Shown here: positions 23,477 through 37,300 of the stretch, piece by piece
Position numbering within the stretch: position 1 is the first letter of the stretch
Layout of the letters: the number at the start of each line of letters is the position of its first letter
Source of the DNA: Dimorphilus gyrociliatus
Taxonomy: Eukaryota; Annelida; Polychaeta; Dinophilidae
Direction: 5' to 3'
NCBI GenBank assembly: GCA_904063045.1
Contig: CAJFCJ010000012.1
Span: 1,984,001-2,048,000, forward strand
Length of the DNA: 64,000 nucleotides
Notes under the pieces: model-generated
What the model was told of the DNA's origin: nothing
Seen by the model: the letters and a program-made list of their open reading frames with translations, nothing else
Database searches by the model: none
Translations under genes and position numbers: made by a program

Positions 23477-25916
23477 TTATATTCGATCTTTGAAGAAATT
23501 GTAGCTTATTTTTAGATTTTTCATATTTTTTGTAAAATGCGGAGGAAGTTTTGCAATAAAAAATAAATTTTTTCCATCTCTCCATTCTGGTAGAACTATT
23601 GTATGAGCGTGTAAATGCATTGCAAGGTGGCGTACTTTCGCCTGACGAATATGTAGTCTTTGCAATGTCTCTGGATACAGTTTTTGTGGGGCAAATCGGT
23701 CGGAATGAGAATATTTATGATCCCCTAATACAGGTGTGTTCAAAGCAAATGCCAGATGGCACCGTAGCTGATGTTTGACACCTAATAATTTTAATAAAAA
23801 AAGTATTTAGTACAAATTATTATTTAATCTTTGCTAATGCAACTAACCAGTTTTCGGAATAAGTAATACTAAACCAACCGAGCTATTTTGACTTAAAACC
23901 CGATATTGGGTTATTGCTTCGGATTTTAAAGGCTTTCTTCCTTGATTCAAAAAACTATTCGTCTCCTCCGAATAGTCGGGTAGTACACCCATCTAAAATA
24001 ATTATTATGTTATTCAAGTTAATAATAAAGAAATACAAAATTATCTTACCCTATATCTTCCATCAACCATATGCTCTCCGATTGGAATATCTACAATGCC
24101 ACTCAAAGGATCCGGAACGCCTTTAGTTAATGCTAAATATTTCTTTTTTATTTTTTGTTGCTTGAATAGCAGTTGTAATTTTCCGAGAGTTAATTCATTT
24201 CTAAATTAAAAAAAAATAGCCAGCTATTCTTCAAATCTTTGCATACATGACTTATAATCATAAGAGCTTTATATGTAACATATGATTACTTAGCTAAAAC
24301 CATAACTCCTGTTGTTTCCTTATCAAGTCGGTGTCCAACGTATAACTTTTCGCAGTTTAATACTTCGCATAAACGATTAAGAAATTGTCCAACACTTCGT
24401 TTTATTCCAGGACCACCTGACAGAATTTAGACGAATATAAATATCAATCTCTTAATTATAAGAAATCGTAACTTTTTACCATGAGATGCCAAACCGTAAG
24501 GCTTATCTATCACTAACAGTTCATCTAGGTTTAAAAAAAGCTAGTAGTGCATAGAAAATGTTAAGAGTGTTTTACCAACCGTCTTCGTATAATATACTGT
24601 CTTTCAGAATACTTAGAACAACATCATCTGACATTTTGTGGAACGGTGGTACTTGGTCAGTTAGAATTCTAAAACCTTTTGAGTCAAAACGACCCACTGC
24701 ACCAGCTTTCTTTTCGCTAGAATAGTTTTCTGAAAACGATACAATCCTTATTTCAATACGAGAAAAACATTTTATTTTAGATCGTACTTTGGCTTAGTTT
24801 TTCATCCAATCGAAGTTTCATAGCTAAATCGTACGCTGTCTTTGGAGTTTCAATATTTGCTTTAGGTCGATCCTTAGTCCTTAATCTCTGTCTTGTGTCA
24901 CTTTCAATGTATATATCCTTATTTTGTTGTTCATCTTCCCTTACGCGGAGAACAAATTCTTCGCTCTTTTCCTGGTCTAAAGATTCTTTAGTCACAGCTC
25001 CTTCAAAATATTGTGAATCGAAGACATTTTCAAATTTTTCATTAGCTTGTGTTATGTCTTTCTTTTTTTTCTTAAAAGAATTGCCAAATTCTCTCGTATC
25101 ATCTACATGCTTCATTCTGGGAAAGTGTTCTTTAATAATAACAATTTCTGGCTTCTCCTTTTCGCTATATTCAACGTTAATTGTCCCTTCGGTTACAAAG
25201 TTATCGTTATTAGGTGTATATTCCTCACCAACAGAGGATACACCCTCGAAATATTCTGCATCAAAGAAATTCGTTTCTTCCTTTTTTGGCTTTCCTTGAT
25301 TACTAGATTTTTCTTTTGGCTCCGATTTTTCAAGCTTAAAAGATGACTGCAGTTTCTCTGCATTCTCTATAACTTCACTTGAAAAATATTGCTCATCAAA
25401 AGTATTTGATTTGTTTTCTTTTTCAGCACCTAGACTCTGAATTGTTCCAATATTCGTTGCTTTCTGATCATTCATTGAGTCTAATCTAACTGTTCCAAAT
25501 TTCATTTCAAAAACTTCTTCGTATTTTTTCTTTTTTTTAGAGTCTTGTTTTCTTAAGAATTGTCTGACAGGTATCCGATTTAATGGTTTATCCGAATTTT
25601 CATTTTCATTAGTGAAGTTCAATTTCCAATCTTCAACTTCTGTTGAAAAGTCATTCTCTGACAAAGTCTGACGACTGCTGCTTGCAACAGTATTAGACTG
25701 ATGTAAATGCTTTTCCCGAAGCCTTCTTCTCAAATCATCAACTGTAGAATTAACTTTGTTATCATGTTCATTATTTGAGGACGTTGCACATGTCCGGACG
25801 ATAATGCAATTTTTTTTATATTTACTACTTAAACGAACAGTTAGAGAATTAAACTGTAAAATTTGGGATTTATGTAAATTTTGAACACAGTCTATCAAGT
25901 TTCTCCTTGTGATCAT
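23477..25916 (-). CDS. RPUSD4: Mitochondrial RNA pseudouridine synthase RPUSD4-like, with long N-terminal extension
   Basis: The long first exon (25916-24788) splices to 24729, then exons at about 24526-24487, 24419-24300, 24197-24051, 23994-23850 and 23782-23477. The C-terminal half is a RluA-type synthase: LLVIDKPYGLASHGGPG, the catalytic-Asp motif VGHRLDKETTG, a KKKYLALTKG strand, GVKHQLRCHLA, and LGDHKYSHSDRFAPQKL. RPUSD4 modifies mitochondrial 16S rRNA and tRNA. The N-terminus (MITRRNLIDCVQNLHKS, rich in Arg, Lys and Ser) looks like a mitochondrial presequence. Between presequence and catalytic domain lie about 330 charged residues holding three copies of an FDxxYF motif (FDEQYF, FDAEYF, FDSQYF). 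The exon 1-exon 2 splice (phase 1) keeps the frame, so I treat the extension as part of the same protein. A separate upstream gene is the less likely alternative. Confidence 0.88.
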
Positions 25917-26610
25917 TGCTAACTACGAACTAACAAAGATAAACTCGTACACTTAAAAAGTAAACGAATCTAAGAGCAAAACACTAGTACCAGTTTTCTT
26001 ACGTAAATCCCGTCAGGGAAATTTTAAGCTTAATGAGGATTGTGATTGGCTAAAGATTTTCCCCACAAGAGGGGTATAGTGTCTCCATAGTTCATTTAAT
26101 AAAAAATATAACAATCGTATCAGCTTATACCACTACACCAAATTATAGCCAAATTCTTCTTGGCGATTTTCGTATGAATCGTATATTGGTGAGACTTCCT
26201 TATATTATTTATCCATGGTGCATTGGTGCTTGGGTGTGCTGTAGGTGAGCTCTATTGTTCATGCTCCCTGACCCCATCTGTAAGTCAACACTTTTAAAAG
26301 TACATATAAAGGATTAATAGTAATTTATTTTTAATTTGACATAAGTTTTTTATTCGATAACTTGAATTATAATAAAAGAGAGTTAAATAGCTGTAAAAAA
26401 ATTCTGATCGATAATTGGGTATTTAAGTGACAGTAATAATTTATTCAATTTTGATCGTCGCATTTATGTACTGTAGGAGACATTTAGATAGATCAAAACT
26501 CTGATTTTGATTTTTCTTTTTTACAGCTATATATATATATATATACATACATATATATATAAATATATATATATATGTTTATTAGAATAACATAATGTGT
26601 TAACAAAAAC
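25917..26610. other. Divergent promoter region between RPUSD4 and Drosha
   Basis: About 690 bp. It probably contains the Drosha 5' UTR. A GC-richer stretch at about 26210-26285 has a possible splice donor (CTGTAGGTGAGCTC, 26241-26254), which would make a 5' UTR intron ending before 26611. (TA)n occurs at 26528-26577. I could not match the stretch to a known small RNA. Confidence 0.4.
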
Positions 26611-29600
26611 ATGAACGATGAAATTAGAACTAACCCCATCAAGATTACCTTTGATAAAGGAAAAAAGAATAGGAGACAGCTAAATTCTAACAATTCTAAT
26701 GATAACGAAACACTGCCTAACGATTGTTCACCAGTCGCTTCTGTTTCTAACTCCAACCCAGCTTTACACGTTTCCAACAATTTGGGTCAGAATTGCAATC
26801 AGATATCATTTAGTTCTCCAACTTTCCCTATGTCTAACTATTCTGCTGCTGCTACTGCTCCACCTCCACCTCCTGCATCAACCGAACAATCGGCGGACGT
26901 AAACAATCCTAATTACCAAGCTAACAATCAATGCAACTATTCGTTATTGTGTCAAATGAATTCTCTATTTCGGCCTCAAAATATGATGCCATACGGACAA
27001 TATACTTGGAATTCAACTGTAGGAAATACTCTAGGATCTGGTGATTGTCAAACAAATAATTTTTTTCCAACACCATACCAAGCGTCAAACCTTAAATTCT
27101 CTAATATGTATTTCAAAAAAAATTTTCACGGCAACTCTAATTTTGGGTCAGGTATTAATCAAACAAAGAATTTTAAAGGAACCATGGACGAAAAGCTCGA
27201 TAAAGATAATAGTCGTAATTCACGTAATAACCGTAATAGAAATACAAATAAATTAGATAGGAATCAGGAAAGAGAACAAGATAGAAGACGTGGCGGGAGG
27301 GGTGGAAAGCATGATAATTATAATTCGCAACAATGGCGTAGAGGGTGAGTGATCTGCAGACAATATATATTTATATATTTATATAATCATTTATTTATTA
27401 GACTATTACCTCATCCAAATGCCGGAGCGCAAGGATCTCAACAGTCTTTTAAGTCAGGAGATAAACAGTCGAGATATAGGAAGTAAATAAACATTTACAT
27501 GACCTTTTCTTGATACATTTACACAAATCACTTTTTATCCTTGCTATAGTCGGAAGAGAAAGAATGTTGCCGATCTGTGCGAAGACTTCGATATGGCCAG
27601 AGAAGAGGCGATTAAAGAGTGAGTATACTATTATAAATATTTATTACTATTATTACTATTCAATTAATTAATTACCTTGTATTAAAACAGGGAAAGAGAG
27701 AAAAGGCAAGCTGTTCAACGAAGACGAGAAATGCGTAGGAGAAATCCTGATGATTATTGGCCAAACAAAAAGCGCTACAAAAGTAGGTCTCCGTCCCCTG
27801 AATTACCTCCTGTGCCTAAATGGATCCGTAGTAGTCCTGCTACATTATATTTCGAGGCTAAAGATGTGCGTACAAACATATTGGTTTATTATTTGTTTTA
27901 TATTATTCTAAACTGTTTGAAAAATTTACAGGGAAAAACATTCTCAACGGAAAGAATGCAACAACTGGAATCTAAATTCCAAAATGATGTTATATCACGA
28001 TCTGATAGCGTTCCATGTGAAATTGAAAAAGAAAAAGTTCAAAAGCAAGATGATCTTCTACCAAAAATGCATTTCCATTCCCATAAAGGCTGTTGTAGTC
28101 AAGATAATGGAGATGACTTGTCTCATTCCGATTCTTCGGAGGAAAGTGATAAAGGAGATGGTGATGAACCGGAATATTTAAAGGAAATGATGAGAAAGCA
28201 GCAGCATCCTCAAAGACTTCATAAAGAAGCTTGGTATAACGATTCTTTGCAAGTTGGTATACATGGATAATAGATATCAATGTAATAATAATACAATATT
28301 ATTTTTCTTGCCAGTTAAATACAGGACCCATATGCAAGTGCAGTTTAAACTCTAGAAAACATGGAATTCGACATGATATTTATCCAGGTGAAGAGGTTAG
28401 GAAATTATTGATATTTATTTAAATACAATACCTAGATTTTTCCCCTTTACTAATATTTATATTCTCTTTTATAGCCCGTTCCAAAATGTGTTCAAGAAAG
28501 TAACTGCTCCGACGTACTATACCATTATAGAATAGCCGTATCTCCTTACAATAATTTTTTGGTAGATTTTTGTATTTTAATAATTAAATAAATTATGTCA
28601 ATTAATCATTTATTTTGTTATTTTAGACTGGAAATCCAACAGTAATTTTACATGATGATCGTGAATATACATTTGAAGGCTTTTCTATACTTTCTCACAA
28701 GAAATTGGCTTCGGTTAGAAGAGAAATGATTCTGTTTATTTGTTTATTAATAATCGATATTTTTTTCTTAGAATATTCCTCCATGTATGTTATCCCGTTA
28801 TGGATTTTTATATAGAATTCATTTCTTCAAAGAAGAACCATTACAGGTAAACTATTCTAATAATAATTTTAATATATTCTACTAAAATCAACTTTAATAT
28901 TTTCAAATCAATCAAAAACAGAATTATGATATTCGAACTTTAGATTTATTTTCCAAGTTCTTATTCTTCGATATTCTAGAATTAGTTGATTTGGATTGGC
29001 TACGACCAAATGACGATTGTTGTCCTTTATTTCATATTATGCCTCGCTTTACAAGAATGTTACCAGGTTAAAATTTTATACAAATATATACTGCATAGTT
29101 ATTTCATTAATATTTGTGTTTTATGTTGATATTTCTTTAGAAAATGGTAAAGAAATCTTATCAATGAATGAAGTTCTTAGTTATTTAGTCAAATCAGCTA
29201 AACCACTAGTGGACCTTCAAGATTTACCGAGAATCAAAAGATTTACAGATACCGAATGGATGGAATACGTTGATAGAGTCCGCGGCTCTATTGTCACCAA
29301 TCCTAAAACGAAACCAACGTCTTTACGTATCGATCAATTAGATAGAGTTGATCGTACATCCGATGGATTTCCAATACTAATTCATTTTGGGGCCAGACCA
29401 GCCCAGTTGAGTTATATGGGCGATACACAGTAAGTTAACTTTAATGAATTTTAATTCTACAGAGTGATTAAAATTACTCACAATTTGTAAATAGATATCA
29501 GCGTCTTTCAAGAGAAGTAATGAAACTAAGACATCTGTATTCAAATAAACCAAAAGTAACTAGAGAAGAAAAGCGTAGCTTGGCAGACAAAGAGGAGAAA

Positions 29601-32230
29601 CTTAAAAATATGAAATTAAAAAGCGAATTAAAGAAAGAAGTCACAATTGAAGTCAGTTCTAAAGGTTTCTATAGAACTGGACTGAATTGCGATGTTTGCC
29701 AGCATGCCTTGTTACTTCCCGTTCTTATTACTCATTTAAGATTTCATCAATGTTTAATAAAACTAGAAGAATATATTGGATATTCTTTTAAAGATCGAAG
29801 TTTACTTCAGCTGGCAGTTACCCATCCGTCTTACCGTCCACACTACGGAACGAATCCTGATCATGTTAGGAATACTCTTTCAAACTGTGGTATACGTCAT
29901 ACTGAATACGGTGATAAGGAAAATATGTCAAGAAGTAGTCGAAAAAGAGGAATAACGACTCTAATACATATAATGAGTATGATGGGGAAAAAAGAGAAAA
30001 TAAGTTCCGAAGTTGACCATTATGAACGTCTAGAATTTCTGGGAGATGCCATTATCGAATTTATTACAAGGTAGACCATGTTGCACACATGTAGTATATA
30101 TACGTTTACTATATTTATATATAAATTATTTCAGTATCCGATTATTCTATATGTTTCCTGAACTGGACGAAGGTGGTCTAGCCATGTACAGATCTGCTTT
30201 AGTCTGTAATCAGCATTTAGCCGTTTTGGCAAAGGTTTTTATAAAGAAAATACTTTTAGGTTAATTGAAATTAACAATTTTGTTCCCTATCTCTTTTAGC
30301 GTCTGAAATTGGACGATTACATGCTTTATGCTCATGGACCAGATCTATGTCATAGATCTGAACTTCGACATGCCATGGCAAATTCATTTGAGGCATTAAT
30401 GGGTAAATATTTCATGTTTTGTAAATATATACAGTATATATATTATAATTATATTTCTCTCTAATCTTATTCAGGTGCTATTTTCTTGGACGAGAGTCTC
30501 AAAACCGTTGATAGAGTTTTCAGTCAAACTTTATGGGAGTCAGATCCAGAGTTAAGAAAAATTTGGGACTCTGATAGAAAACATCAATTGCAGAATGAAT
30601 TTCCAAATGGAGATCGACATCTAATAGAAAGTAGTCCAATTCTTCAAAAATTAGTCGAATTTGAAAATTCTACTTGTATTAAGTTTGGTCATATGAGACT
30701 CTTGGCAAAGGCATTAACGCTGAAAAGTGTGTCATATAACTGGTTAACAAGGTACTAATAGTATTCTTTACATATTCTTTACTGAATCGATTAATTAAAT
30801 AATGTCTTATTTTTCCCGTTTTAAGGGGTCATAATCAAAGGCTAGAATTCTTAGGCGACACTGTTTTGCAGTTGGTGTCTTCTGTTTTCCTTTATCTTCA
30901 CTTTCCTAACCATCACGAAGGCCATTTATCGGTAATACAATTAATGTTATTGATAGACGAAAGAAAAGTGTTAAAACTTTTTATCTTTTTCTTATTCAAT
31001 TCAATAAAGCTTTTACGAAGTTCACTGGTCAACGCTAAAACTCAAGCTCAAGTAGCCTGCGAAATTGGATTACCAAATTTTATCATTGCAAATGATAAAC
31101 ATATTAATTTAAATAAAGCAAAAGCCTTAGCTGATCTTTTAGAGGGTATTTTCTTTAAATAACTTTCATTTTCTCTATTATTAGATCGATTTAATCATTT
31201 CTATAAATTCTCTATAGCATATATTGGGGCAATGTACGTCGATCAAGGGATAAATTGTGTTAAAGTATTTTGTAATGTTTGCTTCTTTCCGAGATTAGAG
31301 GTAATACCAGAGCTAAAAATTAAAATATTTAATAATTCTGTTAAATTTCGCTATTTTATATAATTTAAAAAAAAAAGACAATTGCATTTATTCTCCTATT
31401 TTTTACTTCTTTTTGTATTTCCTCAATACCCTTCTTTCCAAATAAGATAAACTTTTTTTATAAAATTGTATATATATATAAAGGAATTTATAATACATCA
31501 AAAATGGAATGATCCGAAATCACAACTTCAACAATGTTGCATTACCCTAAGGGATGTTGGTGGAGGTGATCCAGAAATACCAGTTTATAAGTAAGTTAAA
31601 TTAATCAACCTATTGAAATGCAAAGCAAAAATAAGTCTCTCTTTTAATGTTTTGTTTTTTTTTTTAAATAATTGAAGGGTTTTTTAAAAAAAAAAAGAGT
31701 ATGTACGCTGTACGTGCACTAATTTTTTACTGGCTCTGCAAAATGTGCTGCACGATTCATTTTGCAATTCAGCTGAAAAACATGAGTGTACGTTTGTCGT
31801 CGATTTATGTTTAACTTAAAAAAACAAATTATAAAAATAACTAATAATAATAGGTTAATAAGATAAGATTTGTCACACCTATTTTCATAGTTGAAGAACA
31901 GCATATGTACACATATTTTTATCTGACTGCTTAGTCGTTTAAAGCTGAATAGGTAAAAGTGTGTGTGCGAGAGCTTCAGCCCAATTTTCTTATTTAAAAA
32001 TACAAAAAAAAAAAGAGATATACGTTTTTCTACTAAAGGTGGATAAGTTACTTTTATGATAAATCTACTGACAAATATACATTTTGTTGCGTCCAATGTA
32101 GAATCTTTGCCAATCTATGAAATTTGTCATCAAAAATCGCCGCAGAGTATTATAGTTCAGCAAATATCTATAGATATTAAACATTTATTTATATATACAT
32201 TCGTATACATTTTATGTATACAAATATATC

Positions 32231-32262
<32 letters not shown>

Positions 32263-33479
32263 CAGTATATATAATATATATTGTATATAGATTAATCGTT
32301 TTAGTATGAATATTCATTGAGTTCTATCTTAGGGAAATTTCACGATTTGGACCGACTAACAGAAGATGCTTCAAAGTTGCTGTTTATTTTAAAAGTAAAA
32401 GATTGGCTATTGGTCAAGGTAGATGCCTTAGAGAAGCTCAAATGGATGCGGCTAAAAATGCTCTAGATGAAAATTCAGGTTCATTCTATTATTTAATATA
32501 AAATGAATTGTATTATAAATTTTATTTCTCTCCTCCAGAATTGTTCCCGCAAATAAAATATCAACGAAGAATTGTTCAACAAAAGTATAATCTTCCCAAA
32601 GACGGCTCGGATAAGAATGATAAGAGAGACTTGGAGCCTGGTAGGGATCGCAATGTTCTGCCAAAACAATACGCTGAAAATAGTAACGATCATATTGATA
32701 AATTGGACGAACACGAAAAAGATAAACATGAAGATAATGCAGAGGAGGGCAATGATAAACAAAAGACTCAATCTTGGAATGAAAATCGTAAATTACCGTT
32801 TGCACCTATTAATTTGGATGATATTAAAGTGGACGAATCAGATGAACAACCTCTGTCTCCAGATAGCCCTAAACGAAAAGAGGAGACTCATGAGTTTTGT
32901 ACAACTTTCTTTCCAGAAAATGTAGAATACATTGATGACGAGGAAAAGTCAAAAGAGCCTGAAAAGTCGCCAGTCGTCTTCAAATTTAAAAAGACATTTA
33001 AACCAATTGGGACTTCTGCTTTATTAAAAACTTATTCTAAACCAAAAATCAGCGACGATACCGATGATAATGATAATGAGGACGATGAGGACGACGAAGA
33101 TGACGACTATAATGACGATAAAAGTAAAGCTAACGAAAATGAATCAGTTGAAAAATTGACGTGCTATACAAATAAAAGTATAGTTAAGATGGATATTAAC
33201 GAAATAAAGAGAAAACGTATAAGGAATATTAAAGCTCAATCGATAAACATGTCACCCGGATTAAAATGTGATTCGGAAAAGGAAGATTTCCACTATGTTG
33301 ATAACGATAACAAGCTGTCAACGGAAAAGACTATTCCAAACACAGTTCTCATCAAAGAACGACCTTCTATTGATTTTGATCAAGAAGAAAGATTAGAAAC
33401 GAAAGATATGAAAATGGAATTAAGTTCGCACGAAAATTCTTCAACAGAAGAAGGCGAAATTAAAACGGATAGCGAATGA
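26611..33479 (+). CDS. DROSHA: Ribonuclease III Drosha (nuclear pri-miRNA processing)
   Basis: About 21 coding exons. Boundaries include 26611-27344, about 27402-27484, 27550-27619, 27691-27867, 27933-28254, 28314-28404, 28476-28561, 28626-28713, 28772-28848, 28921-29067, 29141-29430, 29494-30071, 30134-30233, 30299-30400, 30475-30750, 30827-30930, 31009-31145, 31218-31301, 31482-31590, 32332-32479 and 32538-33479. Features in order: low-complexity Asn/Pro-rich N-terminus, RS-like basic region, the conserved central domain ([41 protein letters not shown]), RNase IIIa ([24 protein letters not shown]), RNase IIIb ([28 protein letters not shown]), and a dsRBD ([17 protein letters not shown]). 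Both catalytic acidic motifs are present. After the dsRBD the protein continues about 300 acidic, Lys/Asp/Glu-rich residues, longer than the short tail of human Drosha. The start at 26611 has a good AAAAC-ATG context. Confidence 0.96.
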
Positions 33480-34328
33480 AATAATGATATACAAAAAAAA
33501 AAAAAAAAAATAAGCCCAATTGGTGCTAAGTCAAAAAGCAAAAAAAATTATTAGGATATTATTATCTGTGATTTTTATACTATATGTCAAAAGTAGCTAT
33601 TTGCCTATTTCTTTTTTTCCATTTTTTTCCGCCCTTATAAGTTTTTTACAATAGCAATTTTCATTCTAAGGTGGGTGATATCAATTTCTTTTTTTTTATT
33701 AATTTTGCATGCAAATGAATTGGCCATTTTCTTAAAATTTATCACTAGACTTCGATTATAACAAAAAAAAACAGAGGTTTTAAAAATTAATAACCTGCAT
33801 ATAATTATAAAATTTACATATGCTATGTTATTAAATTTTAAGCATAAATATATATATATACTTTGTAATTCAGTATATATAACCATAAATATTAACCATA
33901 TTATATTATATATATATATATATATTAATATATATATATATATATAGGTATATATAAAACTATCTTTATTGAAGACTTATACTTTTTATCATTCAATAAA
34001 TATTTATGTTTTTGTTAAAATCTCTTGTTTTAATTTAAGACTATTTTCACTTATTGTTAAAAGAATTGTAACTTTCTGTGACTATTTCCAAAACGACACA
34101 AAACATAAAATAAAAATTTAAAAAGTTTAATTTATTAAATACAATGTTAATAACTTAACTTTTTTTTGAAATCTTATCAAAATAATGATTTATTAAACAA
34201 TTAAAAAACATCACTTCGTAATAATAAATTAATTAATAAATTATATCTTTCTCTCTGTATTTTATGAGAAAAGGATAGTAGATGCGTCTAAATCTTAAAG
34301 AAAGAGACGAAATACTTAATAAGTTAAA
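33480..34328. other. Convergent 3' region between Drosha and MLH3
   Basis: Contains a poly(A) tract at about 33494-33510 just after the Drosha stop, (TA)n tracts at about 33906-33947 and AT-rich 3' UTR sequence for both genes. No further gene seen. Confidence 0.5.
33906..33947. repeat. (TA)n microsatellite
   Basis: Long interrupted TA repeat between Drosha and MLH3, in the probable 3' UTR overlap zone. Confidence 0.85.
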
Positions 34329-37300
34329 TTATTTATAGATTTGCGAGAGTTTCTTCAAATTCGCCCAATTCGGTAGCTTCTTTTTCTGTAAAAGAAGAGA
34401 AATATTGAAATAAAATAAGAAATAATAAAATATAATAATTAATTGCTTTCTTAAAAAATAATAATATAAATGAACACACATACGCGACCAGTAGTTTGCT
34501 TCCAATTTAGAAGAGGAATAACCGACGGTCTGCCGTGAGCACATTGAAAGGGTAAATTGCAAGTGCTTAAATCCTTAATTAAGTTAACGCATTCATTTAA
34601 ATCTAGAGAATCACCAAATTTTATAGCTCCCCGGCAAGCTTTCGTATTTAAACTATCCGAAACGAGTTTCGGAAGAGAACGATTAGCTCCTTTAGTGTTT
34701 TGTAAAAGCTTTCGAAAATGCAGTAACAAAAATTTACTTGGTTATTAAATAATTATAATAAAAGTCATACTTCGATTTCATCTTCTAAAAAACTTTCAAC
34801 TAATTCTAACGAAACATTTATAGCTGATTGACTTTCGTTAGATACTTTTTCAACAAGAGCGGCCGGTAAAGAATGAAGAATTATTGTGTCTCTTGTATCT
34901 TCTTCAAATTCTACACCAAAATGTTCAAGTTGTTTTGAAAACGACGATATCATTCTAACAGTTTTTGAATTAAGTTCTAAAGTAATAGGTGGACTCACAG
35001 AAACGTTTCTTAGTTTACCATTACTCCACGCTTCTATATCGGTAAAAATTAATTAAAACACATTAACTAAACAAATAGAGAGCATAATTAACCTTTTGTA
35101 AAATATTCAAGGCGAATACGTTCGTGCGCGGCGTGTTGATCAACAATTAATATCAATTCTATGATAAGAAATGTATATATTGGTATATATATAGTCGACT
35201 ATATACAGTGAATATACTGTATATTTAATTAGAATAGATAAACAAAATTAACCTTTATCTATTCCGAAATGATTGATAAGACTAGAAATAACAATAAACT
35301 TTTCGTCTACTTGTCCAATAACTTTTGTTTCTTTAAGTATTTTAGAATCCAATTGAACACCGGTAATATTTTGTAAAAACGTTGTTAACTCTTGATCTTT
35401 TGTTCCAATAGAAATATCTTTAATACGCTAAAAAAATATTTAAAAAACATAAAAATAATAGACTAAATAATAATTCTAAATTATTATAATGTTAACCAAT
35501 TTTGGTATGTTGAAACAAGGATCTTTAACTTTACCCCAAGCCTCTTTAAGCTTCTCATCTGACATAGCTGTTTAACACGTTTCTATATATAAAAAAGTAC
35601 ATTATACGTATTATGTTATAATAATACCAGCAATAGATATCGGTATACATCCATCTTTCCATTTATCCGATAAATTATCATCAGCAATCTCGGTGAACAA
35701 TTCTTTGTTTAGTTTTTCCTTCTCTTCTTGTTTCCTCTTAAAAAGGTATCCTTTTGTTAAATTTGATGATCTTGAATCTATTATATGTATTGTAAATATG
35801 TAAATATACAATATAATTATATAAGTCTTTTGACGAGTCTTTTGATATTTACCTATTTTTAAACTCAAATTTCTTTTCATTGTCGATCTTAATGATTTAA
35901 CGTCGTATTTAGGTTTATTAACCACTATTTGCTGGTCATTAGATTCTACAGTATTGTTTGCAGTCATTTTCTCATCAGGACCATAAGATTGAGCTTGAAC
36001 ATCAGACATATCTTCCAGGTTTATTGTAGGTAAATTGTTTATTTCGCTATCTTTGTAACTATTGTCGACTAAAAATCCTTGACTGCTACCTTTAGGAGAA
36101 ATCTCGGTTTCGTCCTGTTTGTCTAATATAACCTCCTTTTGGACTGGTGATATTTCTGGTAAATCATCATTTATATCCAAATTCTTTAATCTATTTGAAC
36201 AGTCAGTTTGTAATTCTGATTTCTCTTGTTCAACATCATCCTTATCATGTTCCGAATCTTCAGTGTCAATAAAGAGTTCTCCAGTGCCTTCCTCGGTGTC
36301 TTCCAACTTTCCAACCGGAGGTTCGAAACTATCATCTTTCTTATCGGAGTCACACTTTTGATCAGATTCCGCAATAATATTAGTAGTAGAGCAATCTTTA
36401 GGCGTCTTTATAAAGCATTCCTTAAAAGCAACAGCTATTTTTGACCATAGAATTTCGTCATTCATTTTCGGAGGATTACTCTTTCCTGCGGAATCTTTTG
36501 AATTCGATTGATCATTTGAAAGAAATTCATTCCCTTTCGAAATTTTTTTCTCATCATCCAAAGATAATCTTGAATCATCACTTTTCATGATTGAATTTTC
36601 AGTACGTTTCAAATCATTTTCCATAGATTTATAAGTTTTTTTAAATTGTTTCTCGATTTGTTTAAATTCTACTTCCAACGATTCGTAATTATTTCTAGTC
36701 ATTAATAAATCACTATTCCCTGTTAAACCTTCTTCATTATTGGTCAATCTATTTTCTAACGATACTTCTCCTTCATTACGTTTCGTTTGCTTTTGTTTTG
36801 TCATAAATTCTATGCAATAATCCTCTTTATCTTTTTTACTAGCGGAAGTTTTTTCTCCTACGAGATATTCATTCATAGCGCAAGCGACTTTCGTATAAAG
36901 AATATCATCCGAAATTTTAGGAATAGAATTATCTGTTGGATATTCAACTTTTTCCTTTAGACGATTTGTCCTATTTTGCGTTCTTTTTATAGCTAATAGC
37001 GTATCTTGTTCTTCCCTTAAGCGATCGGGTAACTTTGGAAAGTAACGACGACGACTCAAGCGCTCATCGTTCTCTTTATCACTGGCCAAGTATGAGCTAG
37101 AATTATCAAGTAGTAGAGATGAAGTAGGTGATGTTACTTTTGTGCTTTTTCTTTCAATCTTTTCCCTTCTACGTTTAATAATCTCTGTTGTTTCCTGTTT
37201 AACATTATGACTAATAACGGAGGGAGCGAAAAGATATTTTGCTACACGTCGTTTATATAATTTATACTGCTCCATTGCCTGTTCTCTTTCGTTCATTATT

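Noticed and set aside
24895-25346. Plus-strand open frames opposite the RPUSD4 first exon
   Set aside because: Mirror-image frames of a Lys/Glu-rich coding exon; Phe/Leu/Ser-rich translations with no family match.
26210-26290. Possible small nuclear RNA in the Drosha upstream region
   Set aside because: The stretch is less AT-rich but did not match the conserved cores of U1, U2, U4, U5, U11 or U12 that I know; a 5' UTR exon is simpler.
35745-35756. GTATCCTTT on the plus strand (U12 donor consensus) within MLH3
   Set aside because: It lies antisense within a coding exon of the minus-strand gene, so it cannot be a splice site there; chance match.
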